Below are positions 11,585-24,428 of a stretch of DNA of 64,000 bases, in pieces; the stretch's first letter is position 1, and each line of letters starts with the position of its first letter. The position numbers were made by a program, and so were the translations under genes. The stretch lies in contig NC_092680.1 in NCBI RefSeq assembly GCF_964355755.1, forward strand, positions 18,269,001-18,333,000. The letters run 5' to 3'. Below the pieces are notes generated by a model. That model was not told the origin of the DNA and searched no databases. It saw only the letters and a list, made by a program, of their open reading frames with translations. The DNA comes from Antedon mediterranea. Its lineage: Eukaryota; Echinodermata; Crinoidea; Comatulida; Antedonidae.

Positions 11585-11651
11585 TTCTAATGGTTAGGAC
11601 ATCTGCATATCAAGCAGAAGCTTCCGGGTTCGAGTCTCGGTCGGGGCGACT
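11585..11651 (+). pseudogene. tRNA-like sequence lacking its 5' acceptor arm
   Basis: A D-arm-like TAATGGTTAGGAC, an anticodon hairpin with stem TCTGC/GCAGA and 7-base loop ATATCAA, then a T-arm around GGTTCGAGTC and a 3' arm TCGGGGC, followed by TTTTT (Pol III stop). The expected 5' partner GCCCCGA is absent. This is a tRNA fragment or a SINE head, not a functional tRNA gene. The loop would give anticodon ATC. Confidence 0.6.
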
Positions 11652-12598
11652 TTTTCTCATTCTCACAGATTTCTTCATCGTTATCGCTTCAAAATAATTA
11701 ATTAAATTTCAGTATGCCTATATCACCGGGGGTTTAGAATTTATTCTGTGCTTATGATGTTTATATAATTATTAACATGAATATATAACATAAAGATATA
11801 ATTTACGAAAAATAAATGAGCAAGAACAAAGTAAATTTTGAAATCGGACAGTACGTGGTATATTATAACGAAAGAACTTTCAGTGGCAACAACGAGTGTT
11901 CAACGCCTATATACTGAATATAGTCCAATTTGTTCGTTATTATGAACGTGTTACGACAAAGCGATTTTGACTGGCATAGGCCATAAATAAAATAATCGTA
12001 ATATTAAAGTTGTTACGTGCGGGTTTTTTTCTGCATTTTCGTGATTTTGTAGAAGAATTAGTTGACCTCTAATTGTATGGATTCGATGCGAAGTCATAAT
12101 GTAACATTTATGAATACATTAGGGGTTAGTGTAAATTACGTGACCTCGTACGTGACCTCGCACAGAAGACGTATTCATACGAAACCGACTGGAGTTTGTA
12201 AGTTGAGTATTTGAGTATTATCACTGTACACATTCGGTACTTTGATTCTAATATTATCCGTTCATCTTTGCTTACCATTGATTAGATTACTATCAATACA
12301 ACTCTGAACATTAAGGGCCAATCGAATGACCACTCGCGCAACATGAAGTCAATAGCGTCACATAATGACGCATTTGTCCTAGTAAAAACGCGCGTAACGC
12401 AACAAGGCACAGTACTATTGTATAACAAATTAGGTCACACGTGACCTTGCATGCTGCTTACTAATTAAAACATTAATTTGACGAATGTACATGACAAATA
12501 ACAAAATTATATCTCTTACAAACAATCTGGATAAATTGGTGATTGAAAGCCGCCGGCGAGTTATCTTGTTCTCGATGTGATTTGAAATTTATTAATAC

Positions 12599-12838
12599 AG
12601 TGACATGAATGTCCTTTTTTGTCTAAACATCTATTTATAGTTTAATTATTTTAATGTCAAAATTTCAGGATTTCTTTTAAAACAGTGACATAAATGCCCC
12701 CTTTTTTTCTAAAAATATATTTATAGTTTAGTATTAATTGAATGTAAATATTTCAGGATTAAAATAACATATGAATGTTTTTTTTTTCTAAAATGTTTAG
12801 TTTTTATTAATTGAATGGTAATATTTCAGGATTTAAAA
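12599..12838. repeat. Degenerate tandem repeat, about 75-90 bp, three copies
   Basis: Each unit starts GTGACAT(G/A)AATG or similar, passes a T-run with TCTAAA and ends (A/T)ATTTCAGGATT. The units are diverged in the T-runs. Confidence 0.7.
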
Positions 12839-13042
12839 TCAATAATGTTTGAGCCATGTATTTGTGTCAACATTGATTTAACTTTATTTCCTCGCCGTTT
12901 GCGGTATCATGGTAAGTAGTACACTCTTTTTATAAACCTCTTCATTTTCATTTAATAATGGACCATCAAAGCATGTGTCCCTCCTCATAAAATGGTTGCT
13001 TGAAAGTGATTGAATTTTTATTGATGTTTAAAGAAAATGCCC

Positions 13043-13184
13043 TTGTATCAAACATTTGACAAAAAAAGTCTGATGTTCCCAAATAGGGTAGCGATATGCC
13101 CAAATATGGTAATGATATGACATGTCCATATATAGGCACATCACATTTTTTCACATAAAGTTTTTGATAGTATAGACAGAGCTT
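13043..13184. mobile_element. MITE-A copy
   Basis: Internal motifs ATATGCCCAAATATGGTA and CATGTCCATATATAGGCA, right end TTTTTGATAGTATAGACAGA followed by GCTTAA. Confidence 0.85.
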
Positions 13185-14534
13185 AAAATAGCATTCCTAA
13201 TTAATTTTACAATGTTAAGCTACTTAGGACGCTAATACAATGATTGTTTGCAATTTCCTCTAAGTGAACATTCAATGTATATTTTAAATAATTCTTTATA
13301 AAGATGAGAAATAACACACACCTGCCTTCCTGAGTGAGACGAGAATACACTTGGGAAAGAAATCAATAATTGACATTTTGAACTCTTATATTATGCCAAA
13401 AGACAATTATTTTTATTGTATTTTTTAACAAAATCAACGTTTGATTATAAACCCATCCGTCATCCAAAACAAGAGCATTGGGTTTGCATGCAAAATATAG
13501 TGCAGGTACAATAATTATGTCAAGAGTTGAAAGGATGGCTATATAAGATACCTTTATACTTGTATTGTGTACGCGGAATTCGCAAACACTAAACCGTTTA
13601 CTTTAAATTTACCACATTTTGTAGGCCTAGATGTGATATGATATTTACCTTACGTGATCTGATGTTAACTGACGTTAGGCCACGGGGATGGGGTTTGCCT
13701 TTTAGGCATACATCTATATCAACATCATACAATTAGCAAACGTTATACACATTTTATTTCATGTTGCTAGTATTTTAAATATCCTAGTGTGTATTTAAGG
13801 CCTACTAGGGGAGGTACGATAATTATAGACATCTTTCAACCGTAATTGCAGCATTTGCCTTTAGCGACAACAGTGGAGCTAGTAGCAACGGGAGCGGAAA
13901 TGGGTCGTGAGAAACGTTTTTTATGAGATATTCTCGTACGGAGAGGTTTTTGAAAAAGAGGCTTTATAATGTCAGGAGAAGCTATACAGTATCTCAAAAT
14001 TGATAAAGACCATTTAGTTTATAATATAAGTTTGATTGTTTGAAAGTTCAAAGACACATAAATGTAATTAGATTAACTTAGCCAGTCCAGCTTCCTCTAA
14101 AGGACACACTTTAACTAATTACTAAACCTACAAGTTTTCATTTCAGAAGTAATCTCTACTAAAACATTTGATTTAATCATGTATCGCTGTCGAACTAGTT
14201 TAAAATTGACGCTATTAATTTTCAATTTTTTTTATTCACCTTAAATGATCTTTTTAAATGACCTTTGACATTTAAAATAGTCGAAAATGCACAAGAGAGA
14301 CGGAAATATGTATATAATAATGGTCTGGACAGGACCCATTTGACATTTACCCACGATATTTAGAAAACATTGGAGTTGCACTTAAGATTTACAGCCATCA
14401 TACATCAACACATTTTGTAGGATTTATAAGTAGTCACTGCTGTAATTTATATTTTGCAAGGGTTAAACAAATGTCAGTTTTAAATTTATTATGTGTTCTT
14501 TGAACTTTACAATTGAGTAGAAATAATAAGTCGG

Positions 14535-14847
14535 TAAAGATGTATTGTCCCTTGAAAAAAATAATTAAAAAACATTTATTGTTTAATATGCCATTTTAAT
14601 GTCACGTAATAGCTATTCAAAAATTAGATCACGAAAAAAAATTATTTACCTGAAAAAAATGTAATTTAAAGCAAAAAATAGTCAAATTGGCCGCCAGCCA
14701 ATGGTGTTTTATTTTATCATTTTATAAGTTAAAACATTTTTGTTTCTACAGAAGTGATTAACTTCATGAACACTATAATAACCTATTCACCGTATGATTT
14801 TATCAATCTTCAATGTTCATGTTTTTAGGGGACAACACATCTTTAAA
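14535..14847. mobile_element. MITE-C copy (TAAAGATGTATTGTCC ends)
   Basis: Inverted termini TAAAGATGTATTGTCC and GGACAACACATCTTTAA, interior with TGGCCGCCAGCCAATGG. Other copies: 28577-28767 (partial), 36357-36686, 50508-50853. No coding capacity, so non-autonomous. Confidence 0.85.
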
Positions 14848-15189
14848 CAAAAGCAAAACACAATTTTCTCCACCGTCACGGGTGACAAATAATAGACATA
14901 AAAAAATAATAATAATGTATTTTTACCTTATTTTGTAGAATAGTGGATTTGGTCTCTCATTCTGTGATGTAAACAAAGCTGTAAAGTCTACTAACAAAAT
15001 GCTAAGAATGTGCTGACTTCTATTTCAATGCGAAAAAAACTTACAAACTTTAAATAATTTGGGTGATTGTGCAATGATTTCTACGACGAAACATTATGAT
15101 AGACATAAATTAATATATCTGCGTGTTCGAGTCATTACACGGTTGCTTTTATAAGAAATACATTTAATTACAAAACACTTACATACTCC

Positions 15190-15320
15190 AAAGCTCTGTC
15201 TACACTATATCAAACTTTATGAAACAATGTGATGTGCCCATTATGAACATGATGTCATGTAACACATTTGGCAACATCACCCTTTTTTGTCTAACTAGTT
15301 TGATAGTGTAGACAGAGCTT
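15190..15320. mobile_element. MITE-A copy, both ends present
   Basis: Starts AAGCTCTGTCTACACTATAT and ends TTTGATAGTGTAGACAGAGC. One of the most complete copies. Confidence 0.9.
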
Positions 15321-17302
15321 AAGATAATAAAAAAGAGAGAATCAATTTTAAAATAAACAACTGACCAGTAAAGAAAACACAAACTGAGCCAGTTTTCATC
15401 TACGAACGAGTGCAGTAATTTTAACCAAGGCAATTTAAACCCGGATTAAACAAACTATACAACTGGTACCGGTACTTTTAAAGTAACAATAATAACAATA
15501 AAAACTTTCGTTTTAGGCCGAAACAAATAATTTGTTGGTGATATCGCATTTTAGTGACACGTTAATGTGACTTATGTAGCAGTGAGGGAATGTACTTAGA
15601 TGACATGTGTAGGCTAGGCCTATACGCGTTTATAGGGGTGTATATTATACACACAAGAGAGTAAAAGCAGGGAGATACACAAATAATTATGTTTATACAG
15701 TACCTCCATGGTAAAAGTGTGTGGATGATTTCGAAATGCAAACTCTTAGTGCAAACTTTAACCTCACATAATTTCCTCATATCACACTTCTTCCCAATGA
15801 AATCAAGAAATACGTTGATAGACCTCAGGACATTCGGAATGTACTTAAGGTAGGGGCGGTATCGAACTTAATCAATCAGCACTATTCGTGACGGCACGAA
15901 CCTGCGCAGCTGTGGTGTTTCACCAGCTTCAGGCTACTGCTTCTCCTAATCACTTTATACACCAGCAGCAAATCAAAACACACAGTAGTCCCTATCTTTC
16001 GTAACGTGTTTTACTCGTTGGAACATCTGATTCTTGGAGTTGTTTTTATACGACAGCCTCTCTAATAACATCACCCCTGCAGTTCGGCGGGAGACCTGAT
16101 CTTATGTGCGGTACAGGTGAACAGGAAAGGTGAAAAGGTAAGCCAAAGTTTTCGCATAAACCCCGTTTAAGGCATATTTTAACCGACTGCCTCGGTCATC
16201 TCAAATATTGTTCACAGTGCCTCTATTATGATGAATTCAATTTTTAAAAAAGAGTTGCGCGGAATTACATCGCGAGCACATTAATGACACTCACACTTTT
16301 CTGCTATGTGCGATTTGTCGATGTTAGTCGTCTGAAAGTGTTTGAGAGGACCACACGCATGCTGTTTGCTGGATGCTCGCAGTATCATACTCAACAGGTA
16401 GGATTAAATTATTAATTTATGATATTACAGTATAGTTATGCAGTTACGTCGCTATAGGTCTAATCACTTTTGGATCAAATTTGTAGAACCGGTAACGTTG
16501 TTGGTTATTGATAGATAATCTAAAGTAATATTGAAAGGTATAGAATCTATTCTCCAAACAAAACACAATTTGCAGAAATAGATGTGTATAAAATGGAAAA
16601 ATACCGCAGTCTGAATCCTAAAATCATTATACAAAACTAAATAAATACAATTCTGTTTTTAGATAATTATAGATCATAGCATTGATGTTTCGTTTTTTTC
16701 GTTACATGTTGAGGTTGTTCTAGTCGATGTTGGTGTTTCTAAACAGCATGTGAAACATAGTATAGGCAGGAAGATGAAAAAATAAGTTATAATAATTTTT
16801 CACCTCCCTGGTATAGGTTAGTAGAAAAAAAAACGACTTACTAATTGGCTGTTGTTTTTAAAATTAATTTTTTTGTTCCAATGTTTCGTTTATTATTTAT
16901 TTTGAACTATTGTTATGGTCACAGTGAATAATTATTATGTGATATTAAAATGGCACATTCAACAAAAAGAACGAGAAACAAATCAGTGTATATAGGCCTA
17001 TATCATAGAAATTAAATGATTAAGTGTGAATAGACAGTGTGTTATATGTACTTAAATAAATACCATCTGTAGACTATAATACATGACGTGTTGATTGACA
17101 GATTTTAACGGTTTAACTTCATCACGTGATCAGTGAACCGCCTATAAACTGTTGATTTAGATCTGCCTTCAGCATTATAGCATGAATGCATGTGTGCGAC
17201 ATAACAGCAGTTCTGTGGTAACATTGTCAAACCAGGTAGTGAAATGTCACTCTTACCTGGTCAAACCTACATTCGAACTTGGAATACATTAACCCTCTCT
17301 TT
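15321..17302. other. Intergenic; one weak exon-like stretch
   Basis: Mostly featureless. At 16284-16397 there is an ATG-started run of 38 codons ending at a CAG|GTAGGA donor-like site, in a slightly GC-richer area with a GAAAAG|GTAAGC site at about 16139. I recognise no protein, so I do not call a gene. Confidence 0.3.
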
Positions 17303-17385
17303 AGTCTGGGTTCCAGACGGAGTTTTGTCTTAATATTAGTAAAAAGATAAATATTTTGGCACATATGGCGTTTCATACGTATACT
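17303..17385 (+). repeat. Dispersed repeat, inverted partner at 21885-21955
   Basis: CCAGACGGAGTTTTG, then ATATTAGT, AAGATAAATATTTTGGCAC and CGTTTCATACG recur in reverse complement at 21885-21955. Confidence 0.75.
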
Positions 17386-17932
17386 ATTTTATTTTGGATT
17401 TTCAGACAAAAAACAAAATAAAAACAAATAAATACAACAAAAGACAATGAATACAGACTTGGGGCAAGTCTAACCCTCTCTATACGACGGCTTTCATCCT
17501 AATTCATATGCATAACTGACAAATTATTAGTTAGGCCTAGCGAAGAATTAATTAAAATACGTGTTTTTTACCTTGAAATTTGATATAACGTTGCTAATGA
17601 TTTTAAATTAGTTTTTGAGTGGAGTTTTGTTTTTGAGTTAGGCTTATTCCTTCAGTGTCTGATGTATGTCATGTGCAAAATCATAAGTATGGGAAGCAAA
17701 CAAACGCCAAATCACAATTTAAAAAACATGCACACAAAAAGACCACACCAGAGCCACATGAGGCCTACAATAGTGTATGTTTGTACTGTATAATATGTTG
17801 ATGTGTTTAAGTTATATCAAGTCAATCTAACAACATGATTTTGAGCTCCCAAAGGGTTTATCTGGCTGCACGCAACACGATCAGTTCCCCGCCCCTTAAC
17901 AGACACCGCGCGCCGCTGAGAATGTACATAGA

Positions 17933-17964
17933 ACATGGAGGTATATCTTTTTTATACCTCCATG
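17933..17964. repeat. Hairpin, 14-bp-class arms
   Basis: CATGGAGGTATA is mirrored by TATACCTCCATG around a T-run loop. Confidence 0.8.
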
Positions 17965-18823
17965 CATAGAACAGTACTGTTGGCATTTGTCGCAGTCAGA
18001 CATAAGATCAAAAGACTATTACGAGTACCTACCTTGGCAAGGCGAGCTCAGTGTCCTGTTTAGATTGCCTTGGTTATACGTTATGTGTTTGTGATATGAG
18101 TATATTGCCAATTCCATACTGTAGTCTAGTTTATCACTATTAACGTCACAGAAAATATACTTAAGCCTATCATTGCATTGTCATGGTCAAAATCAGAAAT
18201 TAATCATTGACAAATAATAAATTGACAATCAGATTTTCAGTAAATGTATTGATTTTTAAATAAAAATAAAAATAGATGACTTTGCTTAAAAAAGAGCACC
18301 AAAACTAATCGGATTAAAATACAAAATACGATTTCATTGATGCAAATTAAATACAATTTAAAAACAAATGTATTATTCATTGTAAATGCTGTCCTAGAAC
18401 CTACTTTTGTGTTTAAATGATTTTGAGTAATTAAAATTACTGAGTCCACGTACAGTTGGAATAATCTTATCCATTAAATGAAGTTGCCTTTTTATTTAAC
18501 AAACCACAAAAGCCATCAATTTATACGTGTATATAGATGCTGACAATAAAGGCCGAATGACTATACTATTAATCGTTTCAAGTGTGGAGTTGAGTTGATG
18601 ATCGGTTAAGAAAGTTGCATGCAGTACCTCAGGTTATTACTTATTATATTTTGATGAAATTAATTGGAAAGCAAATCTAACCCATAACTATAGCAGATAG
18701 ATTTATAAAGTGATGCATCGTATTAAATAAAAATACACATTATAATTTTTTTGAAATAACATTAGTTTTTTGCACATCTAGCTTTATAAGCGCATGCGTA
18801 TAAACCAAGTATACGCTTTCATT

Positions 18824-18941
18824 ATGGCGCGCCAAGCTGTTATTTATTTAAGCAATAGAGAGATATCTTAGTTTCTAATAGAGATTTAGTTTAAAACTAA
18901 GATATCTTTATTTCCGAATAAATAACAGCTTGGCGCGTCAT
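18824..18941. mobile_element. MITE-D copy (ATGGCGCGCCAAGCTGTTAT ends)
   Basis: Inverted termini ATGGCGCGCCAAGCTGTTAT and AACAGCTTGGCGCGTCAT, with internal AAACTAAGATATCT hairpin arms. A diverged relative is at 49471-49630. Confidence 0.85.
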
Positions 18942-19932
18942 ACTTTCAAAATGTCAACTCAAAGTGAATTTGCGTATTGGCGCTTTTAATACATCATGCA
19001 CAACTGTCTTATAGTGTATTGTATGAAATCATAAAATATGAGCTAAAAAATTGCTATTGTCCGCTGGCGTCGTCTGTAACTATATGACACAGTAATAAAC
19101 TGCGTTATTATTAACAACTATTCCAGACTTCGTTGAGGGAATTGCAATATAATAAGGAATAAAATAAAGGTGAATAAAAAAAGCTGTTCCGAAGTTCCAA
19201 GGTATCGAGTTTTACGAAATACCTGTATACCTGTATAATATGAGAAGTTTGTTGTTTTACACGTTGTTAACTCAAATGCATGGTTTTATGCGATATCGTT
19301 GTTATGGTTCGATATTATTGTTGTAGACTTTATATAAAATAATGGCAATAAAAAAATAGTGTAAAACCAGGACGATTCTTTTATCGGTTGATTGTAGCAA
19401 ATTGCTAGACTTTTAAGAGAAATAAATCTCAATAAGTATTTTATTGCACGTAAAATCTCAGTAATTATGCGCATGCGTAATTGAACACGTGAAATAAGCA
19501 CCGTAAACACAGGTTTATTATAGGATAGTAAAGTTACCGAGATGTAAATACCAAGTATTGATAGTTGTAAATCAGATACCAACAATGTAATAGGACACTT
19601 CAAACGTTTCTATATTTAAAAACCTATTTATGATTATAAGAATTAGGGGACAACGATCACAGATGCCACCGTCAATTCATTGCTAAAAAAAATGGTATTA
19701 AGACACCATCAAATATAATGGGTATAAGACGATCAAAATACTTCCGTAAATCAACCGTTTGACGTCATTATCGATAGCTAATTATAGTTTATACATGTTT
19801 ATTATCGGCAATGCCTTCTTAAATTATTGCGAACAAATTAGCTATCAAATCAACCCGTATTTTTTAAAGCTGATTTAGCAGGGAGGCGTAATCTGTAGAT
19901 GAAATGTTTATTCAGATTTTTTCTACCAATTA
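18942..19932. other. Intergenic, nothing recognised
   Basis: A 105-codon minus frame at 19286-19603 has no recognisable family and lies in simple AT-rich sequence; not called. Confidence 0.5.
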
Positions 19933-20058
19933 TAAGCCTTGTATACACTATCAAACGTTATGTGATGTGTCCATATATGGACGTGATGATGTCATAACAC
20001 TACCATATTTGGGCACATCACACTCAAACTAGTTTGAAATATGTGTAGACATTGCTTT
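19933..20058. mobile_element. MITE-A copy
   Basis: Both ends present but mutated: AAGCCTTGTATACACTATCA at left, GTGTAGACATTGCTT at right, with the core CATATATGGACGTGATGATG. A run of ten or more G follows at about 20096. Confidence 0.85.
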
Positions 20059-21136
20059 AGAGAACCAAACCTTTGGGCTCATCATTATAATTGGGGTGGG
20101 GGGGGGGGCGATTGTTCAGTCGGGTCCACCCAAACTATGGTCTTTAATTGGAGGAGTCTTTGATTGGAGGCTCCGGTCCTCTATATTATTTTAAGCCTGG
20201 TTTTGATTGTTTGAGACATTCATTCATATCCGTCGAACTGCTAATGCTTTAAGATATATATTTCTTTTTTGATTAACCTTTTTTCAATCTTTTCGGCCGC
20301 ATTGGTCAAAGTCCAGTCTATAGTCTTCTGGGGAAGGATCAAGAGTTTTATCATAATTAAAGAAATTCATTTAGTTTAGCTTTTTTAATTAAAATGAAAT
20401 GTTTTCGTATCACTAAGGCACTTAATTACTCATCGAACGTTTTTACTTCTATCTGGTTTTTGTGCGGATAGAACAACCGTATATACTACTTTAATCGTGA
20501 GTGTTTAATGATGTTACGACGGCCTAATCAAAGCGTTCAGTTCTAATAATGAACTCAATGTGACCTGTAGAAAACATCGAAGTAGTGCTTCATTTTTATT
20601 ATAGGCCTGTTTTACAAACTGTTGTAGACACGCTCAGTGGAGGATCCAGGTTGAAAAAGGAGGTAGAGGGGAAATGCCTAAAACAAAGTTCTGAATTTAT
20701 CAAATGTCATTATGAATAAGTAAAGATAACGAACTAGAAACAGTCAGGTCATGTTTATTGATTATCGCATGCGGGGACATTAGAACGTGTTTTCTTACTC
20801 TATTACTCGACGGTGGTTTCATGTCTTTCTTTCCGGATCGTCGCAAATAATAGAAAGCTCCTATTAGGCCTACTATTACTATCGTATCAATGGCGGATCC
20901 AGAGTGGAGAGTGAGGAATCTGCCTTCAAATTTAGTTTATCCTCACAATATAGAGACAGAATAAGTCTGTGACACCTATCATCACCTAAAGTTACATAAA
21001 TAACCACACATTAACTATAGAATTTATAAACATACAGAAGGCTAACCAAAGATTTGAAGACAAAAGAAGACATTTTCTACGATGATAGATTTTAGGTCTG
21101 GTGGGATTACTTCACGGCTTCCGCTCTGCTTACCGA
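20059..21136. other. Intergenic, nothing recognised
   Basis: No frame and no matched repeat, apart from two short GGAGGATCCAG/GGCGGATCCAG-like stretches near 20640 and 20891. Confidence 0.45.
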
Positions 21137-21294
21137 TCGTGGTTCCCACTAGCGACGCAACGCAAGGACGTAACGCAACGCAAGTGAATTGACCAATCAC
21201 AAGCGATGGCTTATTCGCTTGTGATTGCTAATTGGTTAAAACGCTTGCGTTGCGTTTACGTCCTTGCGTTACGTTCTAGTGGGAACCAAGCTTA
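21137..21294. mobile_element. MITE-B copy
   Basis: Left CGTGGTTCCCACTAGCGACG, right CTAGTGGGAACCAAGCTTAA, interior AATCACAAGCGATGGCTTAT. Confidence 0.92.
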
Positions 21295-21987
21295 AGTGGG
21301 GTTATATCTTGCAATGTTCTTTCAAAGGTTTATATTTTGCAATAAACAATACAAAGTTTAAACCCGGAGCTATCATTTAAACATTACATCATTTACCTAA
21401 TGTTGTAAAGATTTGACGCATTCGTCGTTCCATACTTCTATCATCGGTCAGGTGGGAGATGTAAAATAAGTGCACTGACCGCAATGAAACGTTAATTGCA
21501 CCATGTGTGTGTGACAGGCACTTCTAAAACAAGAAGATGATATATAAAAGTAACAACTTCAAGTCTTCCCTGATCTAATAGTGAATGGGGTTAAGACAGC
21601 GATCCATGCTATAAATATATCCAATCGGCAATTTGTTTGTCTGTAATGTTTTGTTTTGTAAGTAAACGACTTTAAGTAACGGAAACATCATCGCACTCGA
21701 AGCAACATTATAACGTCACGTTACATCACAAACAAATACTGCAGTAGATGCTATCAGAAAGAGGGGAGCACTGGTAAATATGAAAGGCGTCGGGGCTTGG
21801 GACGTTTTCTGCGGTTGGTATTGTGGTGGACCAAGTCTGTAGTTTAATTCTGAAGCTTTTCGATGTTTACAAGATAAATTAGTACACGTATGAAACGTGC
21901 CAAAATATTTATCTTAACTAATATTAAGTCAAAACTCCGTCTGGAATCCAGACTGGTGTTGTAGTGGCGATGGTGCTTGGTTTAAAG

Positions 21988-22065
21988 TTTGGTTCCCACT
22001 AGGACGCAAAACGCAATGACAAAAGTAATTTGACCAATCACGTGCGATGGATTATTTGAACTATT
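21988..22065. mobile_element. MITE-B fragment, left part only
   Basis: TTTGGTTCCCACTAGGACGC followed by TTTGACCAATCACGTGCGAT, then similarity stops. Confidence 0.75.
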
Positions 22066-22320
22066 TGTAACTGGTCAACTCGCCCATAATTAATGTTCAC
22101 AGTATTCCTACTAAAACTAAAACTACAGTCAACCAAATCTATTTTGATTTTCTAGCTAGAAACAAAAATACTACCGTAGTAGCCTATACCTTCATGAAAA
22201 AAAAAAATCATGGTTTCATACTACATTATATTTATTTGTATGTGTGTTTTAACGGCGGTTGTTAGAGGGAGCAAAATCAAATAAAATCTTAACGAATAAT
22301 GCATGTAAAATGTTAAAAAA

Positions 22321-22757
22321 CGTGTTGTTATTGGTAAATCCCCATCCTCCGACCACCACCCCACTCCTCCATTCTGTACGTAGGCCTACATAATACAAAC
22401 GTGTTGTTTTATTAAAACATATCGGTAAATCCCCATCCTCCGACCACCACCCCACTCCTCCCTTCTGTACGTAGGCCTACATAATAAAAACGTGTTGATT
22501 TATTAAAACATATCGGTAAATCCCCATCCCCCGACCACCACCACACTCCTCCCTTCTGTACGTAGGCCTACATAATAAAAACGTGTTGATTTATTAAAAC
22601 ATATCGGTAAATCCCCATCCCCCTACCACCACCCCACTCCTCCCTTCTGTACGTAGGCCTACATAATAAAAACGTGTTGATTTATTAAAACATATCGGTA
22701 AATCCCCATCCCCCTACCACCACCCCACTCCTCCCTTCTGTACGTAGGCCTATATAA
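22321..22757. repeat. 91-bp tandem repeat, about five units
   Basis: The start CGTGTTG recurs at 22400, 22491, 22582 and 22673, a constant 91-bp step, with a shorter first unit at 22321. Units carry CCATCC(T/C)CCGACCACCACC and GTACGTAGGCCTAC. The units are nearly identical. Confidence 0.95.
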
Positions 22758-24428
22758 TGGTAAAATAGCAAATGATATGGAATATTTCGTATTTCGTTCA
22801 CGTGCCTTACCCACACGTTTTATATCTCTTGTGGTCTTCTCACGATTTCTTTATAATTGACACGGTTTGCTTGGTAGGAATCATGGCATTCAAAGGAGGG
22901 CTGTGGGAATATTATATTTTATAACACGTCGAATTCTCGATTATTATATAGCCAGCGATAGAAAGACGTGTGAAAAAAGGTATGGACAGATTTATGGGAG
23001 ATTTATCAAATATGCTAGAAAAAAAAAATCATTATGTTATGAGTTTTGCGGATCGATGTAATGTTGTCGTTTTTGCGAGTATAACTAAACGCGAGCCCTC
23101 TGCGACGAAATAGCAATACGTTCTTGTTATAGCTTAAAAGCTTTTTTTTATTCAAATTGCTGCTTTTAAAATAAATAAATGTACATTTTAGAAATTTCTA
23201 TGAAAAACGATAACATTACACTGCTTAAGTTAAATGATATGTTCTACATATTAAATCCAATAATTTATTTAGATTGGGCGTAATTGCAGCGCACTCATTG
23301 AACGTCAAATGTGTATCCGCATCGCACATACAAAAACACTTGTAAAATAATGATGTATATTGTATTACATAAAGCTTTTATATTAGTATTGCTTCGACTT
23401 TTAAGATGATATAAATTTAGGTTACATTAAGATGCTTTCATATCTAGGCCTACTTGAATATTATTTAATTGTAAAATCTCATGGCTTTGATTACAGGTGT
23501 ACACAGAGACTTTTAATTCCCAAATCCATTACTTTATTCTTGACTTGATGTTTTTTTGTTGTTGGATATTATTACACAATTTTCCATTATGTTATATTGA
23601 CTTTTCTCATGGGTAATATAGAAGATTAGTATTTTTGTAAAATGAAATATTTTATCTTAATTATATGGTTTTACCTTTAGGTTACACTGAGCTCATATTA
23701 CCATAGCAATACTTTATTATTTAATATTTTGTAAAATCTATGTTTTATCTAAATGTATTGAATAGTTTTGCTTCGGGCTATGTATACTCAGGGTGTGTAA
23801 CATAACACAAGCGGAAATGCTCTTTTACTTAATACACGAGTTAGCTATTCGTGAAGGGCAAGGACCTATTGTCTCGCCCTAATGGAATCAGTCATTGTAA
23901 CTGAGTATGCCAGTGTTCCTCTCAAGTATAATCTTAAGCAATTAAGCTTACATGATAAAAGGCTTCTTTGGTGTTGTATTACTGACGTTACGTCATGTTT
24001 TAAACTTGACTTTGAGTTGACAGTAAACATCACTTTTACAAGACAAGAGGACAAACGGGGTTTAGACTTCACAATAAAGAGCGGCACGTCGACGTCATAG
24101 AAAGAGAGCAGCCGCGTTTTTAAGTGTAATATCTTGTGCAAATCGTCTCCTGGTACTCGTGGTATTGTGATTTTAGTTCTCTTTAAAATTGTATTTATTT
24201 ATTATTCGTGTTACCGTAAACATTGCACTGGTAGAAGCATCATATTTTTTTGTTATTTTCTTATAAAAAAATAGATACTAAATAGATAAAATTAGGCCTA
24301 TCGGAGGGTTTTAGTACAATTTTAAAATTAATAATTTTCAAAATGAGTTACATTATTTAGCATCAGACATTCTAGTTTACATTCGTAGTTACTACTGAAA
24401 CTGAAGTAGAATAATTGACATCGTCTCT
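22758..24428. other. Intergenic, nothing recognised
   Basis: Overlapping frames on both strands at 23866-24141 have no family resemblance. Confidence 0.5.

Noticed and set aside
19286-19603. 105-codon minus frame
   Set aside because: AT-rich chance frame with no motif, signal or splice support.
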